NCBI RefSeq assembly: GCF_002836505.1
Contig: NZ_PJBF01000042.1
Coordinates: 124,001 to 188,000 of the forward strand
Origin: Psychrobacter sp. Choline-02u-9
GTDB taxonomy: Bacteria > Pseudomonadota > Gammaproteobacteria > Pseudomonadales > Moraxellaceae
Length of the DNA stretch: 64,000 nucleotides
Direction: 5' to 3'
How positions within the stretch are numbered: position 1 is the stretch's first letter; each line of letters starts with the position of its first letter. The notes under the pieces are model-generated. The model saw only the letters and a program-made list of their open reading frames with translations, did no database searches and had not been told where the DNA came from. The translations under genes were made by a program, and so were the position numbers. Shown here piece after piece: positions 1 through 8,091 of this stretch.

Positions 1-68
1 GGTGCGATGATAATACGGTTATCTAATGTGAGTTGCCCAAGTTTCAAAGGCGAAAAAAGCTGGCTCAT
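1..68 (-). CDS. Old Yellow Enzyme family NADH:flavin oxidoreductase, N-terminus only
   Basis: Only the first 22 codons are inside the window, running off its left edge. The reading MSQLFSPLKLGQLTLDNRI is the typical start of FMN-dependent Old Yellow Enzyme proteins (NemA/YqjM group), which reduce activated C=C bonds in enones, nitroesters or maleimides with NAD(P)H. The ATG at 68 follows a weak AGGATTCACC ribosome site. The family assignment rests on this short N-terminal signature, and substrate cannot be judged. It is on the same strand as the IclR gene but separated by about 150 bp, so co-transcription is uncertain. Confidence 0.7.
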   Translation of the reverse strand, partial: MSQLFSPLKLGQLTLDNRIIIA

Positions 69-216
69 GGTGAATCCTCAAAAAACGTCTAAAGGCACTG
101 AAAATAAAAAGACACGTAACATAAAATGTCAAAACGATATGAGTGACTTATATGACTATCGCTTGAATAGTTGGTGGAGATGAATCGTTATTTTCATGGG
201 GCACATTTAAGCGATG

Positions 217-1092
217 CTAGCTAATATATAGATTACTCTCGATCATGTTTTTCATATGCAGCAGGCGAGGGGCAATGTCTTCTTCTAGTTTGGTACGACT
301 AAGGATAAAACTTGGTGCGCCGCAGTTAAAAGTGAGCAAGCCTTCCGTTGGGTGCATCAGCGCAATGGCTACCGCGTTGACATCCTTTTGCCATTCACTA
401 ATTGAAAAACAATAACCGTAGTCTTCATAGTCTTGAAAGGCTTTATCTAATCCTCGTCTAATCTTTAGCCAATCATCTTTATACTTACTACGAATCGCAT
501 TAAGAATAAACTCTTGCTCAGCAGGTGGCATACTTGCCAAGCAGGCTCTCCCCATCGAACTTAAATGAATAGGCAAATAAGAGCCGACATTGCGTTGCAT
601 GGTCGTGGTCCCTTGGCCTTGCACAACGTTGAGATACACCATCATCAGTCGATCACGAGTAGCCATGGCAACGGCGCTATTGGCATAGTCTGCCAGCTCT
701 TCCATATAAGGAGTCGCAAGGTTATTGATAGAGATATTAGTCATCATGGTATAACCAAAGCTTAGTACCCCTGTCGAAAGCTGGTACTTACTACTATTGG
801 TCGATTGTTTTAAATATCCCAATTTGACCAACGTATAGGTCAGACGAGTAATGGTGCCTTTAGGAAGGCCTGTCAGTTGACTTAGGTCTTGGTTGCCTAG
901 ATAAGGTCGCTGCGGGGTAAAACAACGCAGCAGCTCTAACCCTCGAGCCAACGCTGTGACAAACTGTCGGTCATTTTTATCTCTCATCTCTGCAATGGGT
1001 TCTAACAATTCAATATGCATCTCGTTGTTAGCGTCTTCATCGGTAAGGGTATCATTAGTCATATGTCGTCTATTATCCCCAATCAAATTCAT
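217..1092 (-). CDS. IclR-family transcriptional regulator
   Basis: 291 aa, usual IclR length plus an N-terminal extension of roughly 40 residues. The winged-helix HTH is at about 45-105 (LTGLPKGTITRLTYTLVKLG), followed by the GAF-like IclR effector domain, including the late segment DVNAVAIAL. PcaU, PobR and PcaR, regulators of aromatic and dicarboxylate pathways, belong to this family. It lies beside an AAHS transporter and a beta-oxidation cluster. A palindrome 150 bp upstream of its start shares the 14-mer ATACCGCATAGCGA with the divergent promoter region of that cluster, so autoregulation and control of the cluster are inferred. ATG 1092 has no clear ribosome site; ATG at 1062 (residue 11) is an alternative. 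Confidence 0.85.
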   Translation of the reverse strand: MNLIGDNRRHMTNDTLTDEDANNEMHIELLEPIAEMRDKNDRQFVTALARGLELLRCFTPQRPYLGNQDLSQLTGLPKGTITRLTYTLVKLGYLKQSTNSSKYQLSTGVLSFGYTMMTNISINNLATPYMEELADYANSAVAMATRDRLMMVYLNVVQGQGTTTMQRNVGSYLPIHLSSMGRACLASMPPAEQEFILNAIRSKYKDDWLKIRRGLDKAFQDYEDYGYCFSISEWQKDVNAVAIALMHPTEGLLTFNCGAPSFILSRTKLEEDIAPRLLHMKNMIESNLYIS

Positions 1093-1134
1093 ACAAGCGT
1101 TATAAAATCACAAAACTTTATTATTCATAGCATT

Positions 1135-1158
1135 CTGTGAGCTAATATCAGCTCACAG
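1135..1158. promoter_or_regulatory. Perfect inverted repeat upstream of the IclR gene
   Basis: CTGTGAGCT and AGCTCACAG are perfect 9-bp arms around a 6-nt spacer, 43-66 bp upstream of the IclR start. The outer TGTGA/TCACA halves look like CRP half-sites, but their spacing is 12 rather than 6. No T-run follows on either strand, so an operator is more likely than a terminator. Confidence 0.4.
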
Positions 1159-1242
1159 TTACCCACTGTCTCTTTAATTATATTATATCAATTTACTTTC
1201 ACATTCTCATTCTCATTCTCAGCATAGCATAACGAGAAACTA

Positions 1243-1263
1243 TTGTTTCGCTATGCGGTATGA
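1243..1263. promoter_or_regulatory. Candidate IclR operator, copy 1
   Basis: On the minus strand this reads TCATACCGCATAGCGAAAC. It shares 14 consecutive bases with the site at 4083-4103. It lies between the MFS stop codon and the IclR gene, about 150 bp upstream of the latter, a position suited to autoregulation. Confidence 0.5.
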
Positions 1264-1294
1264 ACGGTAGCAATAGTCGTTATAAGAGGTATGG

Positions 1295-2560
1295 TTAGGC
1301 TTGTTGTGGATCATATTGCTTTTCTTTAATAAACAAAGTAGGGATAAGACCACATAAGAAATATGCACCTGCCATAAGTAATAAACCTGCGCCGATAGAG
1401 TTATGCATGGCCATATAACCAATGGCAACAGGAGCAATTACAGAGCCAAGCCGTCCAATATTAAATGCACCACCGATAGCAGTACCTCGGATAGCAGTAG
1501 GGAAACTTTCGGTTAGATAGGTGGCATTAATGGCATAGGGGATACCATATAAGAAACCAAAGGTGATCATTAACCAACCGATATTTTCTGGAGTATGCAT
1601 ATACACTAGAATAGGAATAAACAATGCAGTGCCCATCGTACCAAAGGCAAATACTATCTTACGTCCGATTTTATCAGCCATAAATCCAGCCACAACTTTG
1701 GCAAACATCATAGTCAGGTACGTTCCCGCCATATACAGTGCCATTTCTTTGAACTTGATACCCAATTCAGTTTCTAGATAAGAAGGTAGCCAGTTACTGA
1801 CACCAAAATAGCCGAATAACAAAAGTCCCGAGCTCATTGACCATAGGATAAACATGATACGGTGTTTTGGATTTTCCATTATCGCTTTGTATGGGTTCTC
1901 TGCTTTTTTGAGAGTATCTAGTGCGCCGCTCAGTTTTAATGCACGAGCGTCTTTCCAAGACTGGGGTTCAGGGACTAAAAAGTACATAGATACTGCCAAA
2001 AGTATCGGCAAAAACGTCAGTAGATATAGTGTGCGCCAACCATAGCTAGGGATAATCCAAGCGGATACACTGGTGATAACCAATGAGCCTAAAGTAAATC
2101 CAGTCATTAATGCAGCAAGGACGGTGGTTCGATGCTTGGTAGGTACCATCTCTGACATAAGTGTATTGGTAGCGATATAAAGACTACCAAGTCCCAAGCA
2201 GGCAATAACCCGTAGCGTGACAAACTGCTCATAGCTCTGCACCAATCCACTAAAACCAGACAATATAGAGAACATGCCAGTCGCAAGGACGATGACACGT
2301 ACTCGGCCAAAGCGATCGCAAGCCCAACCACCAAAGAACCCACCGATTGCCATCCCAAATAACGACCAACTGCCTAGAGCGCCAGCTTGTACGTTGGTCA
2401 GTGCAAACTCTAGTTTTAGGCTGGATAAGGTAAAGGCAAGAATACCGATATCAGCCCCATCACATAGTAAAACTAAAAAACAAAAAACAAAGGCCAGTTT
2501 CCAAGGTTGTTTTTGGGTGGAGCTCATACTTGGATCTGCAGTTATAGCGACACTTTTCAC
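1295..2560 (-). CDS. MFS transporter, aromatic acid:H+ symporter (AAHS) family
   Basis: 421 aa with twelve predicted hydrophobic segments. Family marks are DGAD at residues 34-37 in TM1, where AAHS proteins carry D-G-x-D, and the loop 2-3 motif CDRFGRVRV near residue 80. AAHS proteins (BenK, PcaK, MucK) import aromatic or muconate-like acids with protons through the inner membrane. The start is GTG at 2560, preceded by AAGGATATAAATT. It lies between the IclR gene and the acyl-CoA dehydrogenase gene on the same strand, so it probably brings in the substrate of the neighbouring beta-oxidation cluster. It differs clearly in sequence from the second AAHS protein at 11888-13249. Confidence 0.85.
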   Translation of the reverse strand: MKSVAITADPSMSSTQKQPWKLAFVFCFLVLLCDGADIGILAFTLSSLKLEFALTNVQAGALGSWSLFGMAIGGFFGGWACDRFGRVRVIVLATGMFSILSGFSGLVQSYEQFVTLRVIACLGLGSLYIATNTLMSEMVPTKHRTTVLAALMTGFTLGSLVITSVSAWIIPSYGWRTLYLLTFLPILLAVSMYFLVPEPQSWKDARALKLSGALDTLKKAENPYKAIMENPKHRIMFILWSMSSGLLLFGYFGVSNWLPSYLETELGIKFKEMALYMAGTYLTMMFAKVVAGFMADKIGRKIVFAFGTMGTALFIPILVYMHTPENIGWLMITFGFLYGIPYAINATYLTESFPTAIRGTAIGGAFNIGRLGSVIAPVAIGYMAMHNSIGAGLLLMAGAYFLCGLIPTLFIKEKQYDPQQA

Positions 2561-2646
2561 AATTTATATCCTTAACGTTGTGAGAATGAAAAACTAATTT
2601 GATGCGTAGTGGTAAAAATAGAGGGGAACGGTATCAGCATCCTAGC

Positions 2647-2667
2647 AAATACCGCCGTGCATTCTGG
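2647..2667. promoter_or_regulatory. Candidate IclR operator, half-conserved copy
   Basis: The left half AAATACCGC is identical to the site at 4083-4103; the right half matches poorly (13 of 21 positions in all). It lies about 90-105 bp upstream of the MFS start, where a control site would be expected. Weak evidence taken alone. Confidence 0.3.
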
Positions 2668-2688
2668 TGGATAAAAAAGTGGTAGGGA

Positions 2689-3843
2689 TTACTCGCTGGC
2701 TTCTTTAATCATATTGCGGGCAATGATGACTTGCTGAATTTGTGTGGTACCTTCATACAAACGATATAGACGTACATCACGATAAAAACGCTCAATACCG
2801 TAGTCTGCGATATAACCGGCACCGCCATGGATTTGTACCGCTCTATCAGCAACACGGCCACACATCTCAGTGGCAAACATTTTAGCGCATGAGGATTCAG
2901 TAACGACGTCTTTGCCTTCGTCACGCAGACGTGCAGCGTCTAGCACCATGGATTTGGCGGCATAGATTTCTGCTTTTGAGTCAGCGAGCATGCCTTGAAT
3001 CAGCTGAAAACTGGCAATCGGTTGACCAAATTGCTTACGCTCGACAGCATAGTTCAGTGCATCGTTCAGCATGCGAGTGGCGGCTCCAGTACTGGCTGCT
3101 GCAATATGCAAGCGCCCTTTATCAAGAACTTTCATGGCCGTTTTAAAGCCAACACCCTCAACACCGCCGATGAGAGCGTCCGCTGGTACGACGCAATTAT
3201 CAAAGATCACATCACAGGTATGCGCGCCTTTTTGACCCATTTTTTTATCAATTTTGCCCAGAGTAATACCAGGCGTGTCGCTTTCGACAATAAATGCTGA
3301 AATACCGCCAGAGCGTTTGTTTTGTGGGTCAGTACGTGCCATGACAGTGAATACACCAGCCTGCGGGGCGTTGGTGATATAGCGCTTGGTACCATTGATG
3401 ATATAAGTATCACCATCCTTAATAGCCGTCGTTTTCAATGAGGCGGCATCTGATCCTGACTCCGGCTCGGTCAAACAGAATGAACCGATGATTTCACCAC
3501 TGGCCAACCGAGGTAGGTACTTCTGCTTTTGTGCTTCAGTGCCATCAATCACTAGGCCAGATGAGCCAATACCATTATTTGTCCCTATTAATGAGCGAAA
3601 CGCAGGGGAGGTACGTCCTAACTCAAATGCCAGCGTGACCTCTTCTTCCATAGTGACACCAAGTCCGCCGTACTCTTCAGGTATGGTCAATCCGAAGAGC
3701 CCTAATTCTCGCATTTGCTCAATGATCTCTTCTGGAAGGCGGTCATTTTCGGCAACCCAATGTTCCATAGGGATAAGTTGATCATTAACGAAGTTACGAA
3801 TAGTCTGAGTGATGTGGTCGAGGGTCTCTTTATCTCTAATCAT
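2689..3843 (-). CDS. Acyl-CoA dehydrogenase (dca/medium-chain type)
   Basis: 384 aa FAD enzyme introducing the 2,3-double bond into an acyl-CoA, with electrons passing to ETF. The N-terminal helical, middle beta (FCLTEPESGSDAASLKTTA) and C-terminal helical domains are all present. The catalytic base is Glu364 in LYEGTTQIQ, the medium-chain position. ATG 3843 is chosen because AAGGAAGATTCAT precedes it; the frame stays open 15 codons further upstream without a good ribosome site. It is divergent from the hydratase-thiolase genes, with two copies of the IclR-type palindrome between. By context it is a DcaA-like enzyme acting on adipyl-CoA or a similar dicarboxylyl- or aryl-acyl-CoA. The substrate is inference. 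Confidence 0.85.
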   Translation of the reverse strand: MIRDKETLDHITQTIRNFVNDQLIPMEHWVAENDRLPEEIIEQMRELGLFGLTIPEEYGGLGVTMEEEVTLAFELGRTSPAFRSLIGTNNGIGSSGLVIDGTEAQKQKYLPRLASGEIIGSFCLTEPESGSDAASLKTTAIKDGDTYIINGTKRYITNAPQAGVFTVMARTDPQNKRSGGISAFIVESDTPGITLGKIDKKMGQKGAHTCDVIFDNCVVPADALIGGVEGVGFKTAMKVLDKGRLHIAAASTGAATRMLNDALNYAVERKQFGQPIASFQLIQGMLADSKAEIYAAKSMVLDAARLRDEGKDVVTESSCAKMFATEMCGRVADRAVQIHGGAGYIADYGIERFYRDVRLYRLYEGTTQIQQVIIARNMIKEASE

Positions 3844-3926
3844 ATGAATCTTCCTTGTTTGATTGATGCCTGATATCAATATCGGCACTGTGACAGTACT
3901 AAATAATGTGACGTCCTTGGATAAAC

Positions 3927-3955
3927 AGCATAATCGATGAATTATTAAATTACAA
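3927..3955 (-). promoter_or_regulatory. Predicted sigma-70 promoter of the acyl-CoA dehydrogenase gene
   Basis: On the minus strand TTGTAA, a 17-bp spacer and TATGCT lie 84-112 bp upstream of the start codon. The palindrome at 3969-3989 begins just upstream of the -35 box, where a regulator could touch polymerase. Confidence 0.4.
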
Positions 3956-3968
3956 TAGTTTTGGTTTA

Positions 3969-3989
3969 AAAAACCGCATTGCGGTATTT
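3969..3989. promoter_or_regulatory. Candidate IclR operator, copy 2
   Basis: The core ACCGCATTGCGGT is a perfect palindrome about one central base, extended by A-rich/T-rich flanks that resemble the site at 4083-4103. It lies in the 329-bp gap between the divergent acyl-CoA dehydrogenase and hydratase genes, 114 bp centre to centre from copy 3. Confidence 0.55.
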
Positions 3990-4082
3990 ATATAATTTAA
4001 TACAACCTTTTATCCCGATTTTATTCTAAATTATCTATTTTTTCTACTTCACAAACCAAAATAAACAGTATATATTGATATT

Positions 4083-4103
4083 AAATACCGCATAGCGATA
4101 TTT
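4083..4103. promoter_or_regulatory. Candidate IclR operator, copy 3, over the hydratase promoter
   Basis: AAATACCGCATAGCGATATT begins a 21-bp palindrome with one mismatched pair. A -35-like TTGATA at 4075-4080 and a TATTTA box at 4099-4104 bracket it, so binding would cover the promoter spacer of the enoyl-CoA hydratase gene. The rest of the gap holds AT-rich DNA and no gene. Confidence 0.55.
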
Positions 4104-4172
4104 AATATTTAAAATAAATGCTTTGCTAGAGTGTTTGTACTTTATACAAAAATGATGTTTAAGGAGTCGATC

Positions 4173-4949
4173 ATGGAAGAGCCGCTCATTATTTGTGAGA
4201 AAAAAGGAGAGGGCGTGAGTGTCGTTAGACTTAATCGCCCCAAAGTGCGCAATGCACTAAACAGTGAGCTACGCCAACAAATGGCAGACCTGTTCATTCA
4301 ATTAAATGATGACTCACAAACCAAAGCGATCGTCCTTACTGGTGGTGACAAGGTGTTTGCCGCTGGTGCGGATATCAACGATTTTTTGACTACTAGCACA
4401 GTGGATATGTACTTGCGTCATAGTGAACGCTATTGGAATGCCATCACTAACTGCCGAAAGCCTATTATTGCTGCCGTCAATGGTTACGCTCTGGGCGGTG
4501 GCTGTGAGTTGGCCATGCATGCTGACATCATCATCGCAGGTAAGTCTGCCAAATTTGGTCAACCCGAAATCAAGATAGGACTCATGCCAGGTGCTGGCGG
4601 AACGCAGCGTTTGTTTCGCGCGATTGGCAAACATAAGGCCATGAAAATGGTACTAACGGGCGATATGATCAGCGCTGATGAGGCGGACACAATGGGGCTG
4701 GTATCTGAAGTCGTTGAAGATGAGGCTACTATCACACGCGCCATTGAGATTGCTGAGCAGCTATCACATTACTCTCCCATTGCCTTAGCGCAAATCAAAG
4801 AAGTGGCAAATCTAGGTGTTGATATGCCCTTAGAAGGTGCATTGGCTTTAGAGCGTAAGGCTTTCCAGATTTTGTTCAATACTCACGACCAAAAAGAAGG
4901 CGCTAAAGCCTTCTTAGAAAAGCGTCCTGCGGAGTACAAAGGGCATTAA
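4173..4949 (+). CDS. Enoyl-CoA hydratase (crotonase family)
   Basis: 258 aa, normal crotonase length. It adds water across 2-enoyl-CoA to give the 3-hydroxyacyl-CoA. The oxyanion-hole segment AAGADI is at residues 63-68. The two catalytic glutamates are Glu112 in GGGCELAMHAD and Glu132 in GQPEIKIGLMPGAGGTQ. ATG 4173 is preferred because AAGGAGTCGATC precedes it; an upstream ATG at 4131 lacks such a site. It is the first gene of a co-directional set (hydratase, dehydrogenase, thiolase, ligase, thioesterase, porin), opposite the acyl-CoA dehydrogenase, and is probably controlled by the palindrome at 4083-4103. The sequence resembles the PaaF and DcaE branches, which cannot be separated by eye. 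Confidence 0.87.
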   Translation: MEEPLIICEKKGEGVSVVRLNRPKVRNALNSELRQQMADLFIQLNDDSQTKAIVLTGGDKVFAAGADINDFLTTSTVDMYLRHSERYWNAITNCRKPIIAAVNGYALGGGCELAMHADIIIAGKSAKFGQPEIKIGLMPGAGGTQRLFRAIGKHKAMKMVLTGDMISADEADTMGLVSEVVEDEATITRAIEIAEQLSHYSPIALAQIKEVANLGVDMPLEGALALERKAFQILFNTHDQKEGAKAFLEKRPAEYKGH

Positions 4950-4964
4950 TCCCTAGCCGCGTTA

Positions 4965-5008
4965 ATTCATAAGCACGTGAATTCATAGGCACGTGAATTC
5001 AGAGCCAC
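4965..5008. repeat. Short tandem repeat between hydratase and dehydrogenase genes
   Basis: ATTCATAAGCACGTGA is followed directly by ATTCATAGGCACGTGA and then a partial third unit ATTCAGAGCCAC. The period is 16 bp and the units differ by one base. No gene or terminator overlaps it. Confidence 0.6.
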
Positions 5009-5080
5009 ATTGTGATTGCTTTTGAAGCAAGTTATCACCTTTGAACCAAAATTTCATAGCACACTATGTAGAGAGTTATT

Positions 5081-6646
5081 ATGACTGTGAACACAATTGC
5101 CATTATCGGCACTGGTATTATGGGCATGGGTATTGCTCAAATTGCTGCTCAAGCTGGCATCCAAGTACTCTTGTATGACGCTAAGTCAGGCGCTGCTGAA
5201 CAAGGACGACAATCCTTGCAAAGTACCCTAGAAAAACTAACTGCTAAAGGTAAGTTTACCGATGCGCAGTTACAGGATACTTTAAGTAATTTGACGGTAC
5301 TACAGGAGCTTAACCAAATTGCGACTGCTGAGATAGTGGTTGAAGCCATTATCGAAAATCTAGACATCAAAAAACAGCTTTTTGCCCAGTTAGAAGGTGT
5401 GGTCACTGCCGATACTATTTTGGCGACCAATACCTCATCCTTATCAGTGACCGCAATTGCTGCTGACTGTGATCATCCGGAGCGCGTGGCAGGATTTCAC
5501 TTCTTTAATCCAGTCCCCTTAATGAAAATTGTAGAGGTCATTCCAGGTCTGTCTACTCAGCAATCAGTGATTGACGTTCTCTCCGATTTGGCCAAACGTA
5601 TGGGTCATCTAGGTGTGGTAGCAAAAGACACACCGGGTTTTATCGTCAATCATGGCGGTAGAGCGTACGGCACAGAAGCGTTAAAAATATTGGGTGAAGG
5701 GGTAACCACGTTTGAGAATATTGACCAAATTTTGCGTGAAGGCGCAGGATTTCGCATGGGGCCGTTTGAGCTATTAGACCTCACTGGTATCGATGTATCG
5801 CACCCCGTGATGGAGTCGATTTACAACCAGTTCTATCACGAAGCGCGTTATCGCCCGCATCCATTGACCCGTCAAATGCTAGTAGGTAAAAAGCTTGGTC
5901 GTAAGGTTGGTGCAGGGTTCTATCACTATGAAAACGGTCAGAAGTTGTCAGCAGCTACTGCTCAAGATCGGTCGTCCGAAGCACTCATATCTGATGCCGT
6001 TATTACCTCAGTTTGGGTTGGCGCTGATCTGGCAGAAGACAAAACTCAACTGGTCGATTACCTAAAGTCTCAGGGTGTCGCGATCGATGACAACGACAAG
6101 CCAAACCCTGATAGTTTGGTGCTGCTCGCACCCTATGGCGAAGATACGACCAATGCTGCCATTCGTTATCAAGTTAATCCTAAGCAAGCCGTTGCCATTG
6201 ATATGCTCACTGGACTAGCAAAGCATCGTACTTTGATGCCAAGTCTCGTCACGCAGGAAACATTTATCGCACAAGCTTATGCATTATTCAGTAAGGGCTT
6301 GGATGACAGTGAAGCAACCACGCAATCCGCTGTCGGTGCCACGCTAATTACAGAAAGCATCGGCTTTGTGGCACAACGTGTGGTCGCTATGGTGATTAAC
6401 CTTGGTTGTGACATTGCTATGCAAGGGATTGCTTCACCTGAGGACATCGATAATGCTGTCAAGCTTGGGTTAGGTTATCCATATGGTCCTATCTCTTGGG
6501 GCGACCATCTTGGGGCCTCGCGTGTGCTGCTTATTTTAGGGCGCATCTACGGGCTGACAGGTGACCCACGTTATCGTCCAAGCTCTTGGCTGCAACGCCG
6601 TGCCAAGCTTGACATGTCATTGTTTACTCAGCAAAACACTTACTAA
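5081..6646 (+). CDS. 3-hydroxyacyl-CoA dehydrogenase (PaaH/DcaH type)
   Basis: 521 aa, the long form found in phenylacetate and dicarboxylate pathways rather than the roughly 300-residue FadB2 form. The N-terminal NAD-binding fold starts at once with IIGTGIMGMGIAQ (8-20); the active-site segment GFHFFNPVPLMKIVEV is near 140-155. Two 3HCDH helical domains follow, at about 185-285 and 410-500, ending with a characteristic GDPRYRPSSWLQRRA. It oxidises 3-hydroxyacyl-CoA, here probably 3-hydroxyadipyl-CoA, to the 3-oxo compound with NAD+. The ATG at 5081 has a GAGAG site. It lies between hydratase and thiolase genes, which fits sequential steps. Confidence 0.87.
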   Translation: MTVNTIAIIGTGIMGMGIAQIAAQAGIQVLLYDAKSGAAEQGRQSLQSTLEKLTAKGKFTDAQLQDTLSNLTVLQELNQIATAEIVVEAIIENLDIKKQLFAQLEGVVTADTILATNTSSLSVTAIAADCDHPERVAGFHFFNPVPLMKIVEVIPGLSTQQSVIDVLSDLAKRMGHLGVVAKDTPGFIVNHGGRAYGTEALKILGEGVTTFENIDQILREGAGFRMGPFELLDLTGIDVSHPVMESIYNQFYHEARYRPHPLTRQMLVGKKLGRKVGAGFYHYENGQKLSAATAQDRSSEALISDAVITSVWVGADLAEDKTQLVDYLKSQGVAIDDNDKPNPDSLVLLAPYGEDTTNAAIRYQVNPKQAVAIDMLTGLAKHRTLMPSLVTQETFIAQAYALFSKGLDDSEATTQSAVGATLITESIGFVAQRVVAMVINLGCDIAMQGIASPEDIDNAVKLGLGYPYGPISWGDHLGASRVLLILGRIYGLTGDPRYRPSSWLQRRAKLDMSLFTQQNTY

Positions 6647-6719
6647 TTTGAACGACAAGATATGGTTATTAAACCATAAAACCATTATTTAGAGTTAAAA
6701 AATACGACAAGGAAACGTT

Positions 6720-7922
6720 ATGTTAGATGCTTATATTTATGACGGATTAAGAAGTCCATTTGGTCGCTATGTTGGCGCATTAGCAACCGTACGTGCTGAT
6801 GATTTGGTTGCTACCGTGATGAAAGCATTGGTCGAAAAACACCAACTATCTGCTGATATCTTTGATGAAGTGTTGCTAGGTAGTGCCAACCAAGCAGGCG
6901 AGGACTCTCGCAATATCGCGCGTAACGCGGCTCTATTAGCAGGGTTGGATGTAACAACTCCAGGTCAGACAGTAAACCGTCTATGTGCATCAGGTCTGTC
7001 TACTGTTGTCGATGCTGCTCGCAGTATTACGTGCAATGAAGGGGATATTATTTTAGCAGGTGGGGTCGAGTCGATGACGCGTGCGCCGTTTGTATTTGCC
7101 AAGACAGAACAGCCTTTTAGCCGTGACTTTAAAGTTTTTGATACCACCATTGGTAGCCGTTTTCCCAACCCAAAAATTATTGAGCAGTTCGGCAGTGATA
7201 CCATGCCGCAGACGGGCGATAATGTCGCGCAGAAGTATGGTATTACGCGCGAGGAAGCCGATAAATTTGCAGCCGCATCGCAAGCCAAGTACCAAGCCGC
7301 CAAGCAAGCAGGGTTTTTTGACGATGAGATAACACCTATTACTGTATCCCAAGGTAAGAAATTGCCTGCAAAAGTAGTCATAGATGATGAGCATCCGCGT
7401 GCCAGCTCTAATATTGAAGCACTACAAAAACTCAAACCGTTGAATCAAGATGGAGTCGTCACCGCAGGTAATGCGTCTGGCATCAATGATGGTGCTGCCG
7501 CGCTCATCATTGGTTCAAAGCAAGCAGAGAAAAAGCTAGGCTTTAAACCGATTGCCAAGATCTTATCATCAGGTGCAATGGGTGTTGAACCCAATATCAT
7601 GGGCGTGGGTCCTGTTGAAGCGATTAAGCTAGCACTAAAGCGTGCGGATCTGACCCTTGAGGACATGTCTGTCATTGAGATCAATGAAGCTTTTGCCTCA
7701 CAGGTACTGGGTTGTCTAAAAGGGTTAGATATTGATTTTGATGATAAGCGTGTCAATCCCAATGGTGGGGCCATCGCTGTCGGTCATCCGCTTGGCGCAT
7801 CAGGTGCCAGAATCGCCTTGAGTACTGCTCGAGAGCTACAGCGTACGGGCGGCAAATATGCCGTGGTCAGCTTGTGTATTGGTATTGGGCAAGGGCTTGC
7901 CATGGTGATAGAACGCGTTTGA
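6720..7922 (+). CDS. Acetyl-CoA acyltransferase, 3-oxoadipyl-CoA thiolase type
   Basis: 400 aa thiolase with the nucleophile Cys89 in VNRLCASGL, His356 in GHPLGASGA and Cys386 in CIGIGQG. The stretch GSANQAGEDSRNIARNAALL is typical of PcaF/PaaJ/DcaF enzymes, which split 3-oxoadipyl-CoA with CoA into succinyl-CoA and acetyl-CoA. AAGGAAACGTT precedes the ATG. A second such thiolase (catF, 14521-15741) lies 7 kb away in the benzoate operon. The two are clearly diverged, so this is not a recent duplication. The nearby C6 beta-oxidation genes suggest that this copy ends a dicarboxylate or aryl-acyl route, probably DcaF-like. Confidence 0.87.
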   Translation: MLDAYIYDGLRSPFGRYVGALATVRADDLVATVMKALVEKHQLSADIFDEVLLGSANQAGEDSRNIARNAALLAGLDVTTPGQTVNRLCASGLSTVVDAARSITCNEGDIILAGGVESMTRAPFVFAKTEQPFSRDFKVFDTTIGSRFPNPKIIEQFGSDTMPQTGDNVAQKYGITREEADKFAAASQAKYQAAKQAGFFDDEITPITVSQGKKLPAKVVIDDEHPRASSNIEALQKLKPLNQDGVVTAGNASGINDGAAALIIGSKQAEKKLGFKPIAKILSSGAMGVEPNIMGVGPVEAIKLALKRADLTLEDMSVIEINEAFASQVLGCLKGLDIDFDDKRVNPNGGAIAVGHPLGASGARIALSTARELQRTGGKYAVVSLCIGIGQGLAMVIERV

Positions 7923-8091
7923 GACTCAAAAGCATGCTCGCCCCATTATTGATTATAGTTGATTCAGTTTAGAAGAGAGACAAGGCAACCGATCGCAGAT
8001 GTAACTGTGATACTTCAAGTGAGGGTAACGCTGTCACTCTTTTATAGAGAATTGACTATATCAAGGACAATTTATTATCAAGGAAGATACC

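Noticed and set aside
1136..1157. CRP site from TGTGA...TCACA
   Set aside because: The half-sites are 12 bp apart instead of 6, so CRP would not fit.
6965..7435. 156-codon antisense frame in the first thiolase gene
   Set aside because: Shadow of the thiolase coding frame; no family resemblance.
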